Position numbers and translations under genes: made by a program. A stretch of DNA of 64,000 nt from positions 1 to 64,000 of the forward strand of contig NZ_JBCMNM010000015.1 in NCBI RefSeq assembly GCF_050459865.1. The letters run 5' to 3'. Below the pieces are notes generated by a model. That model did not search any database, was not told the DNA's origin, and saw only the letters and a program-made list of their open reading frames with translations. Positions 1 through 8,741 of the stretch are shown piece after piece; the first letter of the stretch is position 1, and each line of letters opens with the position of its first letter. This stretch comes from Rummeliibacillus pycnus_B (GTDB lineage: Bacteria > Bacillota > Bacilli > Bacillales_A > Planococcaceae).

Positions 1-95
1 CGTTTTCCCACAGGAGTCTACGCTAATTCCACTTCACCAAAGTTAGCCATACAAATTTTCATTAAACATATTCTTTCATTTAGACTTTTTTACCT
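1..95. repeat. Truncated intergenic repeat at window edge
   Basis: This stretch closely matches 51802-51885: both read 'cgttttcccRcaggagtct' followed by 'acgctRattccacttca' and a similar AT-rich tail. It is the right end of a GC-rich intergenic repeat family found several times in the window (4.9, 45.0, 51.7 and 57.0 kb); its left part lies outside. Bases 96-340 hold no gene I can support. Confidence 0.7.
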
Positions 96-340
96 CATAA
101 GTGATATAGCATCAGCATCAGCATCAAACTGATAATTCCAAAAAACAAATTTCACTTTTTGAAAAACTCTGAAATATAAAACTGAGCCAAGTAACAGAAA
201 ATTACTCCTCTAATTCAAACACGGAATAACACTTAGTCAATAAACAAACTTTTGATTTCCTGGGTAATCTATTAATAATGCATATACATTTTTCTGGATG
301 ATTTTTATTGAATCATCATAAGAGTTTTGATCATTAATGC

Positions 341-1606
341 TTAACCAACGACTTTTACACCTTTTTTCCAAACTTTTTGAACATGGTTTACGCCAAAAAG
401 ATATTGGAGCTTTTGATAGTTTTCCACGTTCCACAACACAATATCCGCTTGCTTCCCTACTTCAATAGAACCAATTTTATCTTCCATTTGAATGGCACAA
501 GCCGCATTGAATGTTGCAGCACATAAACTTTCTGCTGGTGTTAATCTCATTGAAATACAAGCTAAATTCATTACAAGTGGCATCGAAGTTGTTGGAGATG
601 AACCTGGATTGCAATCTGTTGAAATAGCCACTGGAACTCCCTGGTCTATCATTTGGCGACCTTTTGCTGCTTCTTCTCGTAGATACATTGCTGTTGCAGG
701 TAGCAAACAGGCAACAACTCCTGCTTCAGCCATTTTAGTTATCCCTTCATCTGATGCCTTTAATAAATGCTCTGCAGAAATAGCGCCTACTTTTGCTGCA
801 AGCTCTGCACCACCATATGGTTTTATCTCATCTGCATGAATTTTGGGAATCAAACCTAACTTTTTCCCTGCTTCTAAAATTCGCTCAGCTTGCTCTGGGG
901 TAAAGACATCTACTTCACAAAAAACATCATTGAATTTAGCTAAATTTCGCTCGGCAACTACCGGCAATACTTCTTTGATCAAAAAGTTAACATACTCTTC
1001 TTCTCTATCCTTGTATTCTTTGGGTACAGCATGGGCTCCCATAAAAGTTGGCACAAGGTCAATTGCATGATGCTGTTGTAAATAGTTCATCACACGTAAT
1101 TGCTTTAATTCATTTTCTAAATCTAAGCCATATCCGCTTTTCCCTTCAACAGTTGTTACCCCATGTGCTAAAAAGGAATCAAGGCGTTTTGCAGTTTGTT
1201 CAATAAGTTCTTCTTCTGTCGCTTCCCTTGTCATTCTTGTAGTAGCATGAATACCACCACCTGCGTTCATAATGTCCATATATGTAGCACCTTCTAAGCG
1301 CATTTCAAATTCGCGCTCACGACTTCCACCAAATGCTACATGAGTATGGGGGTCGACTAGACCAGGGGTTACAAGATGTCCTGTTGCATCTACAATATCT
1401 GCTTCATAGATTCGTTCTTGATATTTTTTTTGAAGTGCTTCTGTCGTCCCAACTGCTTTAATAACACCGTCTTCTAGCCAAATGCTTCCGTCTTCAATGA
1501 TTCCTAATTCCGACATTACCTCTTTAGAACGTGGACCCTCATGATGTGAAATGTGCATTGTAGCAAGTTGAGCTGCATGCTGAATCCAAACTGGTTTTGT
1601 TATCAT
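341..1606 (-). CDS. hutI: Imidazolonepropionase
   Basis: The product hydrolyses 4-imidazolone-5-propionate to N-formimino-L-glutamate, the third step of histidine degradation, in the cytosol. The 421-residue length is normal for HutI. The amidohydrolase metal motif HTH is at residues 87-89 (DPHTHVAFGG), with further conserved blocks IHADEIKPYGG and STDCNPGSSPT. The ATG directly follows the hutU stop codon (TAG-ATG with no gap), so the two genes are translationally coupled and the ribosome binding site AAAGGATGAG lies inside hutU. The hutH and hutG genes are not in the window. I see no clear terminator after it. Confidence 0.96.
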   Translation of the reverse strand: MITKPVWIQHAAQLATMHISHHEGPRSKEVMSELGIIEDGSIWLEDGVIKAVGTTEALQKKYQERIYEADIVDATGHLVTPGLVDPHTHVAFGGSREREFEMRLEGATYMDIMNAGGGIHATTRMTREATEEELIEQTAKRLDSFLAHGVTTVEGKSGYGLDLENELKQLRVMNYLQQHHAIDLVPTFMGAHAVPKEYKDREEEYVNFLIKEVLPVVAERNLAKFNDVFCEVDVFTPEQAERILEAGKKLGLIPKIHADEIKPYGGAELAAKVGAISAEHLLKASDEGITKMAEAGVVACLLPATAMYLREEAAKGRQMIDQGVPVAISTDCNPGSSPTTSMPLVMNLACISMRLTPAESLCAATFNAACAIQMEDKIGSIEVGKQADIVLWNVENYQKLQYLFGVNHVQKVWKKGVKVVG

Positions 1607-3274
1607 CTACTCATCCTTTTTCATCATTGGTATTTTAACGCCTTTTTCTTTCGCAGTTTTTTCTGCTAATTCATATCCTGCATCGACATGTCGCACAACT
1701 CCCATTCCTGGATCAGTTGTCAAAACACGTTCAATTCTTTCGCCTGCCTCTTTTGTTCCATCTGCAACAATAACCATCCCAGCATGAAGTGAATAGCCCA
1801 TACCAACACCACCACCATGATGAACAGATACCCATGTTGCACCACCAACTGCATTGATTAAGGCATTTAATATTGGCCAATCCGCTACAACATCTGAACC
1901 ATCTTTCATCGCTTCTGTTTCACGATTCGGTGATGCAACTGAACCAGAATCAAGATGATCACGACCAATTACAATCGGTGCAGAGATTTCACCAGATGCA
2001 ACCATATCATTAATGATTTTTCCGAATCGTGCACGCTCGCCATATCCTAGCCAGCAAATGCGAGAAGGAAGACCTTGGAATTCAATTTTTTCTTGTGCCA
2101 TACGAATCCAATTACATAAATGTTCATTTTCTTTAAATTCGCGTAAAATGACTTCATCTAATTTATAGATATCTTGCGGGTCTCCTGAAAGTGCTACCCA
2201 ACGGAATGGCCCTTTCCCTTCACAAAACTGTGGACGGATATACGCTGGTACAAATCCAGGAAAATCAAAAGCTCTATCGAATCCTTCATCCGCAGCTACT
2301 TGGCGAATATTGTTACCATAGTCAAAGGTAATAGATCCTTTGTCCATCATCTGAACCATTGCCTCTACATGTGTTTTCATAGATGCTTTTGATTTTATTA
2401 CATAATCAATTGGATTTTCTTTACGGAACTTGCTTGCTTCCTCCATCCCATAACCTACTGGTACATAGCCATTAAGTGGGTCATGTGCAGAAGTTTGATC
2501 TGTTAAGACATCTGGAATAAATCCTTGAGAGATCATTGCTGGCAAAATTTCTGCAGCATTCCCAAGTAAGCCAATTGAAAGTGCTTTTCCTTCAGCTTTT
2601 GCTTTTTGAGCTGTTTCGATGGCTTCATCAAGTGTATACACTTTAACATCTAAATAGCGTGTTTCTAGTCGTCGATCAATACGTGTTTCATCCACATCGA
2701 TCGCGATACAAACTCCACCATTCATCGTTACTGCTAGAGGTTGAGCACCACCCATACCACCTAAACCAGCTGTCACTGTAATTGTATTTTGTAATGAACT
2801 CCCAAAATGTTGTTTTGCAAGTTCAGCAAACGTTTCATATGTTCCTTGCACAATTCCTTGTGAACCTATATAAATCCAGCTACCTGCTGTCATTTGTCCA
2901 TACATCATAAGCCCTTTTTGATCGAGCTCATGGAAAGTCTCCCAATTTGCAAATGCTGGAACAATATTCGAATTTGCAATTAAAACTCTTGGTGCGTTCG
3001 CATGTGATTTAAAGATTGCCACAGGTTTACCTGATTGTACGAGTAATGTTTCATCATTTTCTAATTCTTTTAGTGATTTAACAATTGCATCAAAAGCATC
3101 CCAGTTGCGCGCAGCTTTACCAATTCCACCATACACAACCAGTTCATCCGGATGCTCCGCAACTTCTTTATCTAAATTATTCATTAACATTCTTAATGCC
3201 GCTTCTTGAAGCCACCCCTTTGTATTAAGCTCGCTACCACGATAGCGAATTACTTTCTCATCTGCTTTCCCCAT
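1607..3274 (-). CDS. hutU: Urocanate hydratase
   Basis: This NAD-dependent enzyme converts urocanate to imidazolonepropionate, the second step of histidine catabolism. Its 555 residues are the standard length. Recognisable blocks are the glycine-rich NAD-binding GLGGMGGAQPLAVTMNGG, the active-site cysteine region RICWLGYGERARFG, and the C-terminal SVHHGGGVGMGYSLHAG. It is the first gene of the hutU-hutI pair. The start is supported by TAGGGGG upstream of the ATG. The 437 bases upstream (3275-3711) carry an inverted repeat and the neighbouring gene's terminator; I could not identify a convincing promoter or HutP/CcpA site there. Confidence 0.97.
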   Translation of the reverse strand: MGKADEKVIRYRGSELNTKGWLQEAALRMLMNNLDKEVAEHPDELVVYGGIGKAARNWDAFDAIVKSLKELENDETLLVQSGKPVAIFKSHANAPRVLIANSNIVPAFANWETFHELDQKGLMMYGQMTAGSWIYIGSQGIVQGTYETFAELAKQHFGSSLQNTITVTAGLGGMGGAQPLAVTMNGGVCIAIDVDETRIDRRLETRYLDVKVYTLDEAIETAQKAKAEGKALSIGLLGNAAEILPAMISQGFIPDVLTDQTSAHDPLNGYVPVGYGMEEASKFRKENPIDYVIKSKASMKTHVEAMVQMMDKGSITFDYGNNIRQVAADEGFDRAFDFPGFVPAYIRPQFCEGKGPFRWVALSGDPQDIYKLDEVILREFKENEHLCNWIRMAQEKIEFQGLPSRICWLGYGERARFGKIINDMVASGEISAPIVIGRDHLDSGSVASPNRETEAMKDGSDVVADWPILNALINAVGGATWVSVHHGGGVGMGYSLHAGMVIVADGTKEAGERIERVLTTDPGMGVVRHVDAGYELAEKTAKEKGVKIPMMKKDE

Positions 3275-3470
3275 GTTAAAACCCCCTATGCTTTGTTGCC
3301 CTTATCATTACATATTTTGAAAAGATTTTTAAGTATTTTTGTACAAAAAGGAAAAATTTCTCGCACGCTAACAGACTGGCTTTTTAGCTGATTAAAGTAG
3401 AAAAATCTTGTTTTTTCTAGAAATTTCTTAATGAAATATCTTAATATGCAATCTCTTTCATTTATACTGT

Positions 3471-3520
3471 GGTGGGTAGAAACTCCTTCCTTTCCGCAGA
3501 GTCTCGCGGTTTCTCCCCAC
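3471..3520. repeat. GC-rich intergenic inverted repeat
   Basis: GTGGG-t-AGAAAC on the left pairs with GGTTTCT-c-CCCAC on the right around a loop containing 'ccgcagagtctcgc'. It resembles the core of the other intergenic repeats in the window, in shortened form. It has no T-run on either strand, so it is probably not a terminator. Confidence 0.5.
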
Positions 3521-3658
3521 TGCTCAAAAAAAAATTAATAGATCACCATTTCATATTCTCTTTAAACAAGTACACTTCTAAAATTGCCAAAATAGTTAGT
3601 TGATTAAAGAAGTAGGAATAATTCAACCTAAAAGTAGTAAATTACACCTTTTAAAATG

Positions 3659-3694
3659 CAAAAAACCGACTACTCGGGTAAGGAGTAATCGGTC
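3659..3694 (-). terminator. Intrinsic terminator after OsmC-like gene
   Basis: On the minus strand, ACCGATTACTC pairs with GAGTAGTCGGT (one mismatch) around CTTACCC, followed by TTTTTTG. It lies 18 bases beyond the stop codon of the OsmC-like gene. Confidence 0.85.
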
Positions 3695-3711
3695 CATTTC
3701 AAATGTCTTTT

Positions 3712-4158
3712 CTATTCGTAATCTATTGTAATTTCTAATGCCATTTCTACATTTCCTTGAATAGCTTTACTAATCATACAAGTTTTCTCTGCTTTCTCAG
3801 CGAGTCGTACGATAAGACGTTCATCTTTCTCTGTATAATCACGCGGAATGACGATTCGCGGTTTATGTGTAATTTTCATATAAGTGAACACACCATTTGT
3901 TACATCAACAATTCCTTCAGAATTCATTGTCAACTCAAGTGGTTCTATTTTTGCTCGTTCAAGCATTGCTGCTAGTGTAATAATGTAGCAAGTAGCTGCT
4001 GCACCAAGTAGCATTTCATCTGGATTTGTGCCAATCCCTGGTCCATCCATTTCAGGAGGAATGGATACCTTCGTTTGAAGTTGTCCTGCTGCAATTTCTC
4101 CAACAGTATTGCGACCTCCTGGCCATGATGCTGTTAAAGTAAAAATATGCTCAGCCAT
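3712..4158 (-). CDS. OsmC-family peroxiredoxin-like protein
   Basis: OsmC/Ohr-type proteins reduce organic or hydrogen peroxides using two cysteines. This 148-residue protein has the family core TNPDEMLLGAAATCYIITLA, with one cysteine in ATCY, and the second cysteine in EKTCMISKAI towards the C-terminus; both redox cysteines are present. The spacing resembles the SACOL1771-like subgroup rather than Ohr. It follows the gene at 4174-4635 by 15 bases on the same strand, so the two probably form one transcript ending at the terminator at 3659-3694. The RBS is 'AGAGGATTT'. The natural substrate cannot be read from sequence. Confidence 0.88.
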   Translation of the reverse strand: MAEHIFTLTASWPGGRNTVGEIAAGQLQTKVSIPPEMDGPGIGTNPDEMLLGAAATCYIITLAAMLERAKIEPLELTMNSEGIVDVTNGVFTYMKITHKPRIVIPRDYTEKDERLIVRLAEKAEKTCMISKAIQGNVEMALEITIDYE

Positions 4159-4173
4159 CTTAAATCCTCTTTT

Positions 4174-4635
4174 CTATTTGGCAAATGCAAAATATTTTTC
4201 TGTATTTGGATCGAATGCAAAACGTTCATTCTTCCCATTCTTTCTCAATGTAATAATATAAACCTCTTTGCCAGAATAATCCACAATCGTCTTCCCAAAT
4301 ACGCGATCTTTTACAACTTTACCGCCTTCTGTACGTTCAATAATTTGCGTTGCATCATCTACATTAAAAGTAGGTACATGGCTTTTATATACAAATGGTG
4401 CGATAACTAACAAACCGTAACCAATAGCGATTAATATATACTTTTTTCGAAAATTGCTTCCTTCTACTAATAAAAAATAGCTAATAAAAAAGAAGGCATT
4501 TCCCACAACGACATAAGTGATCATATCGTCTAATCCATTCACAAATAAATAATCTCTACCTATAAAATAAAAGCATAGGATTTCAATTACAGAAACAACC
4601 AATATCCCTTGCAATAAACGTTTTCTTTTGTTCAA
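4174..4635 (-). CDS. Hypothetical membrane protein, C-terminal soluble domain
   Basis: I do not recognise this 153-residue protein. It has three likely membrane segments (about residues 9-27, 38-56 and 68-84), then a soluble C-terminal half with a charged stretch (ERTEGGKVVKDRVFGK) and a beta-rich end (VYIITLRKNGKNERFAFDPNTEKYFAFAK) that hints at a small extracytoplasmic or cytoplasmic sheet domain. It is co-oriented with and 15 bases upstream of the OsmC-like gene. The RBS 'AGGTGAAAAGAAG' precedes the ATG. No function is assigned. Confidence 0.75.
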   Translation of the reverse strand: MNKRKRLLQGILVVSVIEILCFYFIGRDYLFVNGLDDMITYVVVGNAFFFISYFLLVEGSNFRKKYILIAIGYGLLVIAPFVYKSHVPTFNVDDATQIIERTEGGKVVKDRVFGKTIVDYSGKEVYIITLRKNGKNERFAFDPNTEKYFAFAK

Positions 4636-4904
4636 CTTCTTTTCACCTCTTAGTGATTTACAACAATTCTAACTAAAGTAGCCATTCTACCACTTCTTAT
4701 ACCTTCATGTATATAACAAATTATGCCATAACATGTTGTGCAAATGCTATTTTTTAAATTCATAATCACATACAGGACGGTAAGATTTCGTTCATTGTTC
4801 CCGATGATATCGTCGGGAATTTTGGATAGTTATCAAATATCGTATTTCTTTTTAAGATTTCATGTAAAATGATGGGTAATATTTTTCTCTTATTAACCCG
4901 TTCC

Positions 4905-5015
4905 GGTGCCTGCCCCTCCCTCCGACTGACTGACGAGCCTCCTCATTCGCTTTACAGCTCACTGCGGGGTCTCGGCTGCCAGTTTTTCGGCAGGAGTGTC
5001 GGGGCACTCACCTCC
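4905..5015. repeat. GC-rich intergenic repeat
   Basis: This block contains 'actgacgagcctcctcatt' and 'gcggggtctcggctgcc' followed by 'cggcaggagtgtcgg', the same order of motifs as the repeat at 51719-51830 (gacgagcctcctcg ... gtggggtctcg ... gcaggagtctacgc). It stands out by GC content in an otherwise AT-rich 613-base gap (4636-5248). I see no gene in that gap. Confidence 0.65.
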
Positions 5016-5248
5016 ACTTTACTTCTGTTCTTACTAAATTGAGTAAACTACTAACTAATAGCATAAAACTCAATTTCGATTTACCCACACACAATCCTCA
5101 CTTCTTTCTAGTCAGTCAAGTCGAATTTATCATAATATAACGAACTTTATTTGGCAGATGGTTTAATAATTACAATCCTAAATATGAATAGTAATTTGCC
5201 ATTTCTCTAATACTATAAGTAGAAAATATATTAGTCGGAGTGAAAGCC

Positions 5249-5878
5249 GTGTATAAAGATAAAGCGCATCATACCAAATTTCATTTATTTTTGTTATTCA
5301 TTGTTCTTGCTGTATTAATCTGGTCTCTTATTAAACCAAAGACCTACTCGGACTGGTTAGCAGATGGAGGTCCTATCGTAGTTGGGTTGATTATCGTCAT
5401 AGCAGTATATCCAAGATTTAAATTTACTTCTCTTTCGTATGTGATTATCGCGATTTTATCGATTTTAGAGTTTATAGGCGCCCATTATACTTTTTCAGAG
5501 GTTCCGTTATTTGATTGGATAAAAGAAGAGTATGGTTTAAAAAGAAATGACTATGATCGATTAGGACATTTTATGAAAGGCTTTTCTACGATAGTTATTC
5601 GTGAGATATTGGTACGAAAAGCCCATATCAAGATAGGCGCTTGGTTAATTTTCTTTACCATGAGCATTATAATGGCGATTGCTGCCTTGTACGAGATTGC
5701 TGAAATGCTTACAAGCGTACTAACTAGTGGCTCACAATTTGCTCAAGATTTTACAGGTACTCAAGATGATCCTTTTGATTCCGAATGGGATATGACGATG
5801 GCTTTAATCGGATCGATTGTGGGCTTACTTTTACTTTCAAAATGGCATAATAAGTTGTTAAAACAGCTGAAAGAATAA
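5249..5878 (+). CDS. DUF2238 (YjdF-type) integral membrane protein
   Basis: This 209-residue protein has about six membrane segments and matches what I know of the DUF2238/YjdF membrane family (conserved DRLGHFMKGF, ALYEIAEM and GTQDDPFDSEWDM blocks). Family function is unknown. I prefer the GTG at 5249 because GGAG at 5237-5240 sits 8 bases upstream. A GTG at 5240 in the same frame overlaps that ribosome binding site. It is a single gene, with a new promoter for the next pair right behind it. Confidence 0.8.
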   Translation: MYKDKAHHTKFHLFLLFIVLAVLIWSLIKPKTYSDWLADGGPIVVGLIIVIAVYPRFKFTSLSYVIIAILSILEFIGAHYTFSEVPLFDWIKEEYGLKRNDYDRLGHFMKGFSTIVIREILVRKAHIKIGAWLIFFTMSIIMAIAALYEIAEMLTSVLTSGSQFAQDFTGTQDDPFDSEWDMTMALIGSIVGLLLLSKWHNKLLKQLKE

Positions 5879-5900
5879 TAATTAAATCTACAGATAATAA

Positions 5901-5929
5901 TTGACTGAATGCTGATATTCCTATATATA
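5901..5929 (+). promoter_or_regulatory. Sigma-A-type promoter for the fic locus
   Basis: TTGACT and TATATA are separated by 17 bases, 59 bases upstream of the small gene at 5988. Directly seen; activity is inferred. Confidence 0.6.
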
Positions 5930-5987
5930 TTAATCGCATTCCAACCATTAATTGAAGTATAATTAAGTTTAAGAAGGGAGTTATCAA

Positions 5988-6161
5988 ATGAAACAAATTC
6001 AAATGAATTCCAAGGAATTGAAACGTGTTACAAAAAACCTACAGTTAGAAAACATGTCATTACATCCTTCACTTCAGAAAAAAGCTGTTTCACTCGTTAA
6101 CTCTGGGATTGATATCACACCATCCGTTATTAAGAAAGCTCTACAAAATGGAAAAGTATAA
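5988..6161 (+). CDS. Small protein upstream of fic, candidate antitoxin
   Basis: This 57-residue protein (MKQIQMNSKELKRV..., ending KKALQNGKV) has a good ribosome binding site, AAGGGAG, 7 bases before the ATG. It overlaps the fic start by 14 bases in another frame, which is the usual layout of an antitoxin-toxin operon. It is basic and helical in appearance. I do not see the [S/T]xxxE[G/N] inhibitory motif that VbhA-type Fic antitoxins carry, so assignment as antitoxin rests on position only. Confidence 0.6.
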   Translation: MKQIQMNSKELKRVTKNLQLENMSLHPSLQKKAVSLVNSGIDITPSVIKKALQNGKV

Positions 6162-6726
6162 CACAGAAGAGAACGAAGAGTATCTTTTGAAATCGAATTT
6201 GTTAGGCATTACAAATTTGGAGAAGCTTGAAGAAGCAGAAGCTTTTTCCTTCTCCATACGTGCACTACAAATTGAGCAGGGTTCTTATAAAATTGAAGGT
6301 TTCACATTAAATTCCTTCTTAGATCTTCACAAACATCTTTTCCAGGATATCTATACATTTGCAGGCCAATTTCGCAATGTTCAATTAATGAAAGGGACAA
6401 CACGCTTTTGTCAATTTCAACACTTACATTCTTATGCAACTGGTCTGTTCCAACAAATGATTGATGAAGCTCCATGGAATTCCCATGAAAACGCAGCTAA
6501 ACGACTAGCTTTTTTTAAATCTGAACTCAATATGTTACATCCATTTCAAGAAGGCAATGGCAGAACCATTCGGATTTTTTTACAAGCATTTGCATTATCT
6601 AAAAGAGTAATTTGGAGTTATGATCACTTAGATCGAGAAAATTATCTAAAAGCTATGATTCACTCCGTAACGGACAATACACTTTTAGCAGAGCTGTTTA
6701 TTAAAACGATTTCATTTTCAAAATAA
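6148..6726 (+). CDS. Fic domain protein (probable AMP-transferase)
   Basis: Fic enzymes transfer AMP from ATP to hydroxyl groups on target proteins. This 192-residue protein has the full catalytic motif HPFQEGNGRTIR (H-x-F-x-x-G-N-G-R-x-x-R) and the upstream family block LHKHLFQDIYTFAGQFRN. The ATG at 6148 lies inside the 3' end of the upstream gene; longer versions need a TTG at 6109 without a clear SD. A stand-alone Fic with a small overlapping upstream gene suggests a class I toxin-antitoxin pair. A strong terminator follows. The target is unknown. Confidence 0.88.
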   Translation: MEKYNTEENEEYLLKSNLLGITNLEKLEEAEAFSFSIRALQIEQGSYKIEGFTLNSFLDLHKHLFQDIYTFAGQFRNVQLMKGTTRFCQFQHLHSYATGLFQQMIDEAPWNSHENAAKRLAFFKSELNMLHPFQEGNGRTIRIFLQAFALSKRVIWSYDHLDRENYLKAMIHSVTDNTLLAELFIKTISFSK

Positions 6727-6770
6727 AAAGGATTTGGATTTGCCATTTTGCTGATTCAAATCCTTTTTTA
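6725..6770 (+). terminator. Terminator after fic
   Basis: AAAAAGGATTTG pairs with CAAATCCTTTTT around about 20 bases and continues into T6-TAG. Being symmetrical with A and T runs, it could act on both strands. Confidence 0.85.
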
Positions 6771-6841
6771 GTATCAGTTCATGGCTACTGCCATTTGTAT
6801 GTATGGTTAGGCATTTTAGGTTTGATAGTCATTTCCTCAAA

Positions 6842-6877
6842 ACAGCTCATCGACAAAAGAGATTGTCAGTGAGCTGT
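6842..6877. terminator. Second hairpin, terminator-like
   Basis: ACAGCTCA-tc-GACA pairs with TGTC-ag-TGAGCTGT, followed on the plus strand by TCTTTTCTTT. No gene ends immediately before it; it may back up the fic terminator or end a short unannotated RNA. Confidence 0.6.
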
Positions 6878-6924
6878 TCTTTTCTTTATTTATGATACCT
6901 ATTTTGGTCAGTACACATAAAAAA

Positions 6925-7041
6925 TTAGCAATAATCATGTTTGATAAATTGTGTACCAACAATAATCAATAGGATAAAGAGTACAACTATTATTACAAAT
7001 TCATTCCCATGGTCTTTGCGGCCACATCCACCGTATCCCAT
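6925..7041 (-). CDS. YjcZ-family sporulation microprotein
   Basis: This 38-residue protein begins MGYGGCGRKDHGNEF and continues with a single hydrophobic segment VIIVVLFILLIIVG, the layout of the YjcZ family of very small, glycine-rich membrane proteins found in spore formers. The RBS is near perfect (AAGGAGGTGAAAT before the ATG). The cysteine and the charged GRKDHGNEF linker replace the usual long Gly/Tyr stretch. A role in the spore is family knowledge, not shown here. Confidence 0.8.
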   Translation of the reverse strand: MGYGGCGRKDHGNEFVIIVVLFILLIIVGTQFIKHDYC

Positions 7042-7242
7042 AATATTTCACCTCCTTCTTACCTTATAATATATGGCTCGGTAGGAATGGGATAAAGTAC
7101 AAAAGTGGAAATAAAAAAATTATTTTACTAGGCAAATACATCATTCATTTTTCTTATTACCATGTAATGTAGTATGAACTATTTCACTAAACTGTCCATT
7201 AATTTAAGGACATCCTTTCATAACAACATTAACACCAATAAA

Positions 7243-7271
7243 AAATCACCTCTAAGAAATAAAGAGGTGAA
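7243..7271 (-). terminator. Terminator of the DedA/two-component operon
   Basis: On the minus strand TCACCTCT pairs with AGAGGTGA around a short loop, followed by TTTTTTATTG. It lies about 110 bases beyond the sensor kinase stop. Confidence 0.8.
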
Positions 7272-7319
7272 ATGCACTGAAAAAGTGTAGTAATATAAAA
7301 TTTTATAGTATATATCTGC

Positions 7320-7379
7320 TCTTGAATGAAGTTGAGATAGCTCCGCTTTCCTTGGGGGTGAACTGACGAGCCTCCGCAT
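7320..7379. repeat. Partial GC-rich intergenic repeat abutting the kinase gene
   Basis: 'ctccgctttccttgggggtg' and 'aactgacgagcctccgcatt' match the left half of the repeat at 51719-51830. The copy stops exactly at the kinase stop codon (7380-7382), so the repeat arrived next to, or replaced, the original 3' flank. Confidence 0.55.
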
Positions 7380-8741
7380 TTAAACGTCCCCCCTAGGTAA
7401 TAACAATTTTACCTCGGTTCCTATTCCTTCCTTACTATTTATCGTAATCTCTCCATTATGCTGTGTGATAATACTTTTTGCTATTGATAAACCAAGACCA
7501 GTTCCCCCTGTTTCACGGCTACGAGCCTTATCCACCCTGTAAAATCGCTCAAAAATATGATTCTTTTCATCTTCTGGGATTCCAATTCCATAATCTTTTA
7601 CACAAACAATTACTGATTGGTCATTTTTTTCTAAGAATACTTCTATTCTTTCATTACTATATTTCATTGCATTATCTAACAAAATGATGAATACTTGCTT
7701 AATCTTTAATTCATCAGCACGAATAACAAATGAATCATCTTCATAATGGAATGTTATTTCTCGCTTATAAACATATTTCAGTTCATTTAGAGTGTTTTTA
7801 CACAAAGCAACCAAATTAACCTCTTTTATTTCTAAATCATTTTCCTTTTCTAGAGTAGCTAATTCTAAAAAAGTATCAGTCATCTTTTGAATTCTAGTAG
7901 CCTCTGAATGAATAGCCTGAATAGCCTCACCAGCCATTTGGTTATTTACCGCCCCATGCCGTCTTAAATAATTTGCATAGCTCTTTATGACTGTTAAGGG
8001 CGTTTTTAATTCATGAGATGCATCAGAAATAAACTGTTTTTGTTTTTCCATATTAGATTGAATCCTATCAATCATACGATTAAAAGTGCTGGCCATGATT
8101 TGAAGTTCGTCGTTTGTTCTATTTTGAGTATTAACTTTTTTAAGAACACCACTCTGTTCAATTTCTTCTATGGTATTGATCATATTGGAAATTGGTCTCA
8201 TGATTATATTAGCTAGCCATCTACCTCCAAGCAAGGACAGTACAGTTGCTATTATTGTACAAAGCACTAAGATCCCACGAAGAATTTCTTTTCTCGTTTC
8301 TAGACCCGTTAACCTTTCCCCAATTTCCAAGCTCTCATTCTTTCCATTATTAATCGGAACTCGAACAATTAATACTTCTTCTTCCCCGTTTTCCGCCGAG
8401 ATCAAACGGGTTTGAGCAGTCTTTTTGTTCGTGTATTTTCCTTTAATCTTTTTTAAGAGTTTCTGATCATTGGTTACTTCATAAATTACTTTGTTATTGG
8501 GTTGTATGATTCTGATATATGAATGGTCAGTTAAATAGTCTCCTAATTTTAGCTTTCCATAATGAGAGGGTTGATTTGTTTCGTAGTTTTTTAGAATATC
8601 TTCTGACTTTTGAAAAAGAACATTCTCTTCCATGTTAACTGTAGTTTTCATAAATAAAAAATAGACCGCGAAATTGATGAGCATTAGTATGCAAAGCATC
8701 CATGCAGTTGTTAGAAGATTAATTTTTGTTGTAATCTTCAT
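7380..8741 (-). CDS. Sensor histidine kinase
   Basis: This 453-residue membrane kinase has two membrane segments (about residues 8-31 and 155-175) flanking an extracytoplasmic sensor domain, then a HAMP linker (WLANIIMRPISNMINTIEEI), the HisKA dimerisation box with the phospho-accepting histidine in SDASHELKTPLTV, and an HATPase domain with DNAMKYS, DYGIGIPEDE and TGGTGLGLSIAKSI. It overlaps the response regulator gene by 23 bases. The layout resembles the BaeS/CssS/YkoH type. The stimulus is unknown; the divergent RND pump and DedA partner suggest envelope or toxic-compound stress (inference). Confidence 0.92.
   Translation of the reverse strand: MKITTKINLLTTAWMLCILMLINFAVYFLFMKTTVNMEENVLFQKSEDILKNYETNQPSHYGKLKLGDYLTDHSYIRIIQPNNKVIYEVTNDQKLLKKIKGKYTNKKTAQTRLISAENGEEEVLIVRVPINNGKNESLEIGERLTGLETRKEILRGILVLCTIIATVLSLLGGRWLANIIMRPISNMINTIEEIEQSGVLKKVNTQNRTNDELQIMASTFNRMIDRIQSNMEKQKQFISDASHELKTPLTVIKSYANYLRRHGAVNNQMAGEAIQAIHSEATRIQKMTDTFLELATLEKENDLEIKEVNLVALCKNTLNELKYVYKREITFHYEDDSFVIRADELKIKQVFIILLDNAMKYSNERIEVFLEKNDQSVIVCVKDYGIGIPEDEKNHIFERFYRVDKARSRETGGTGLGLSIAKSIITQHNGEITINSKEGIGTEVKLLLPRGDV

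Noticed and set aside
109..126. Tandem 'agcatc' x3
   Set aside because: A short simple repeat of three units; no structure or array around it.
492..1070. Plus-strand reading frames inside hutI
   Set aside because: Antisense shadows of a well-conserved gene; no RBS and no recognisable domains.
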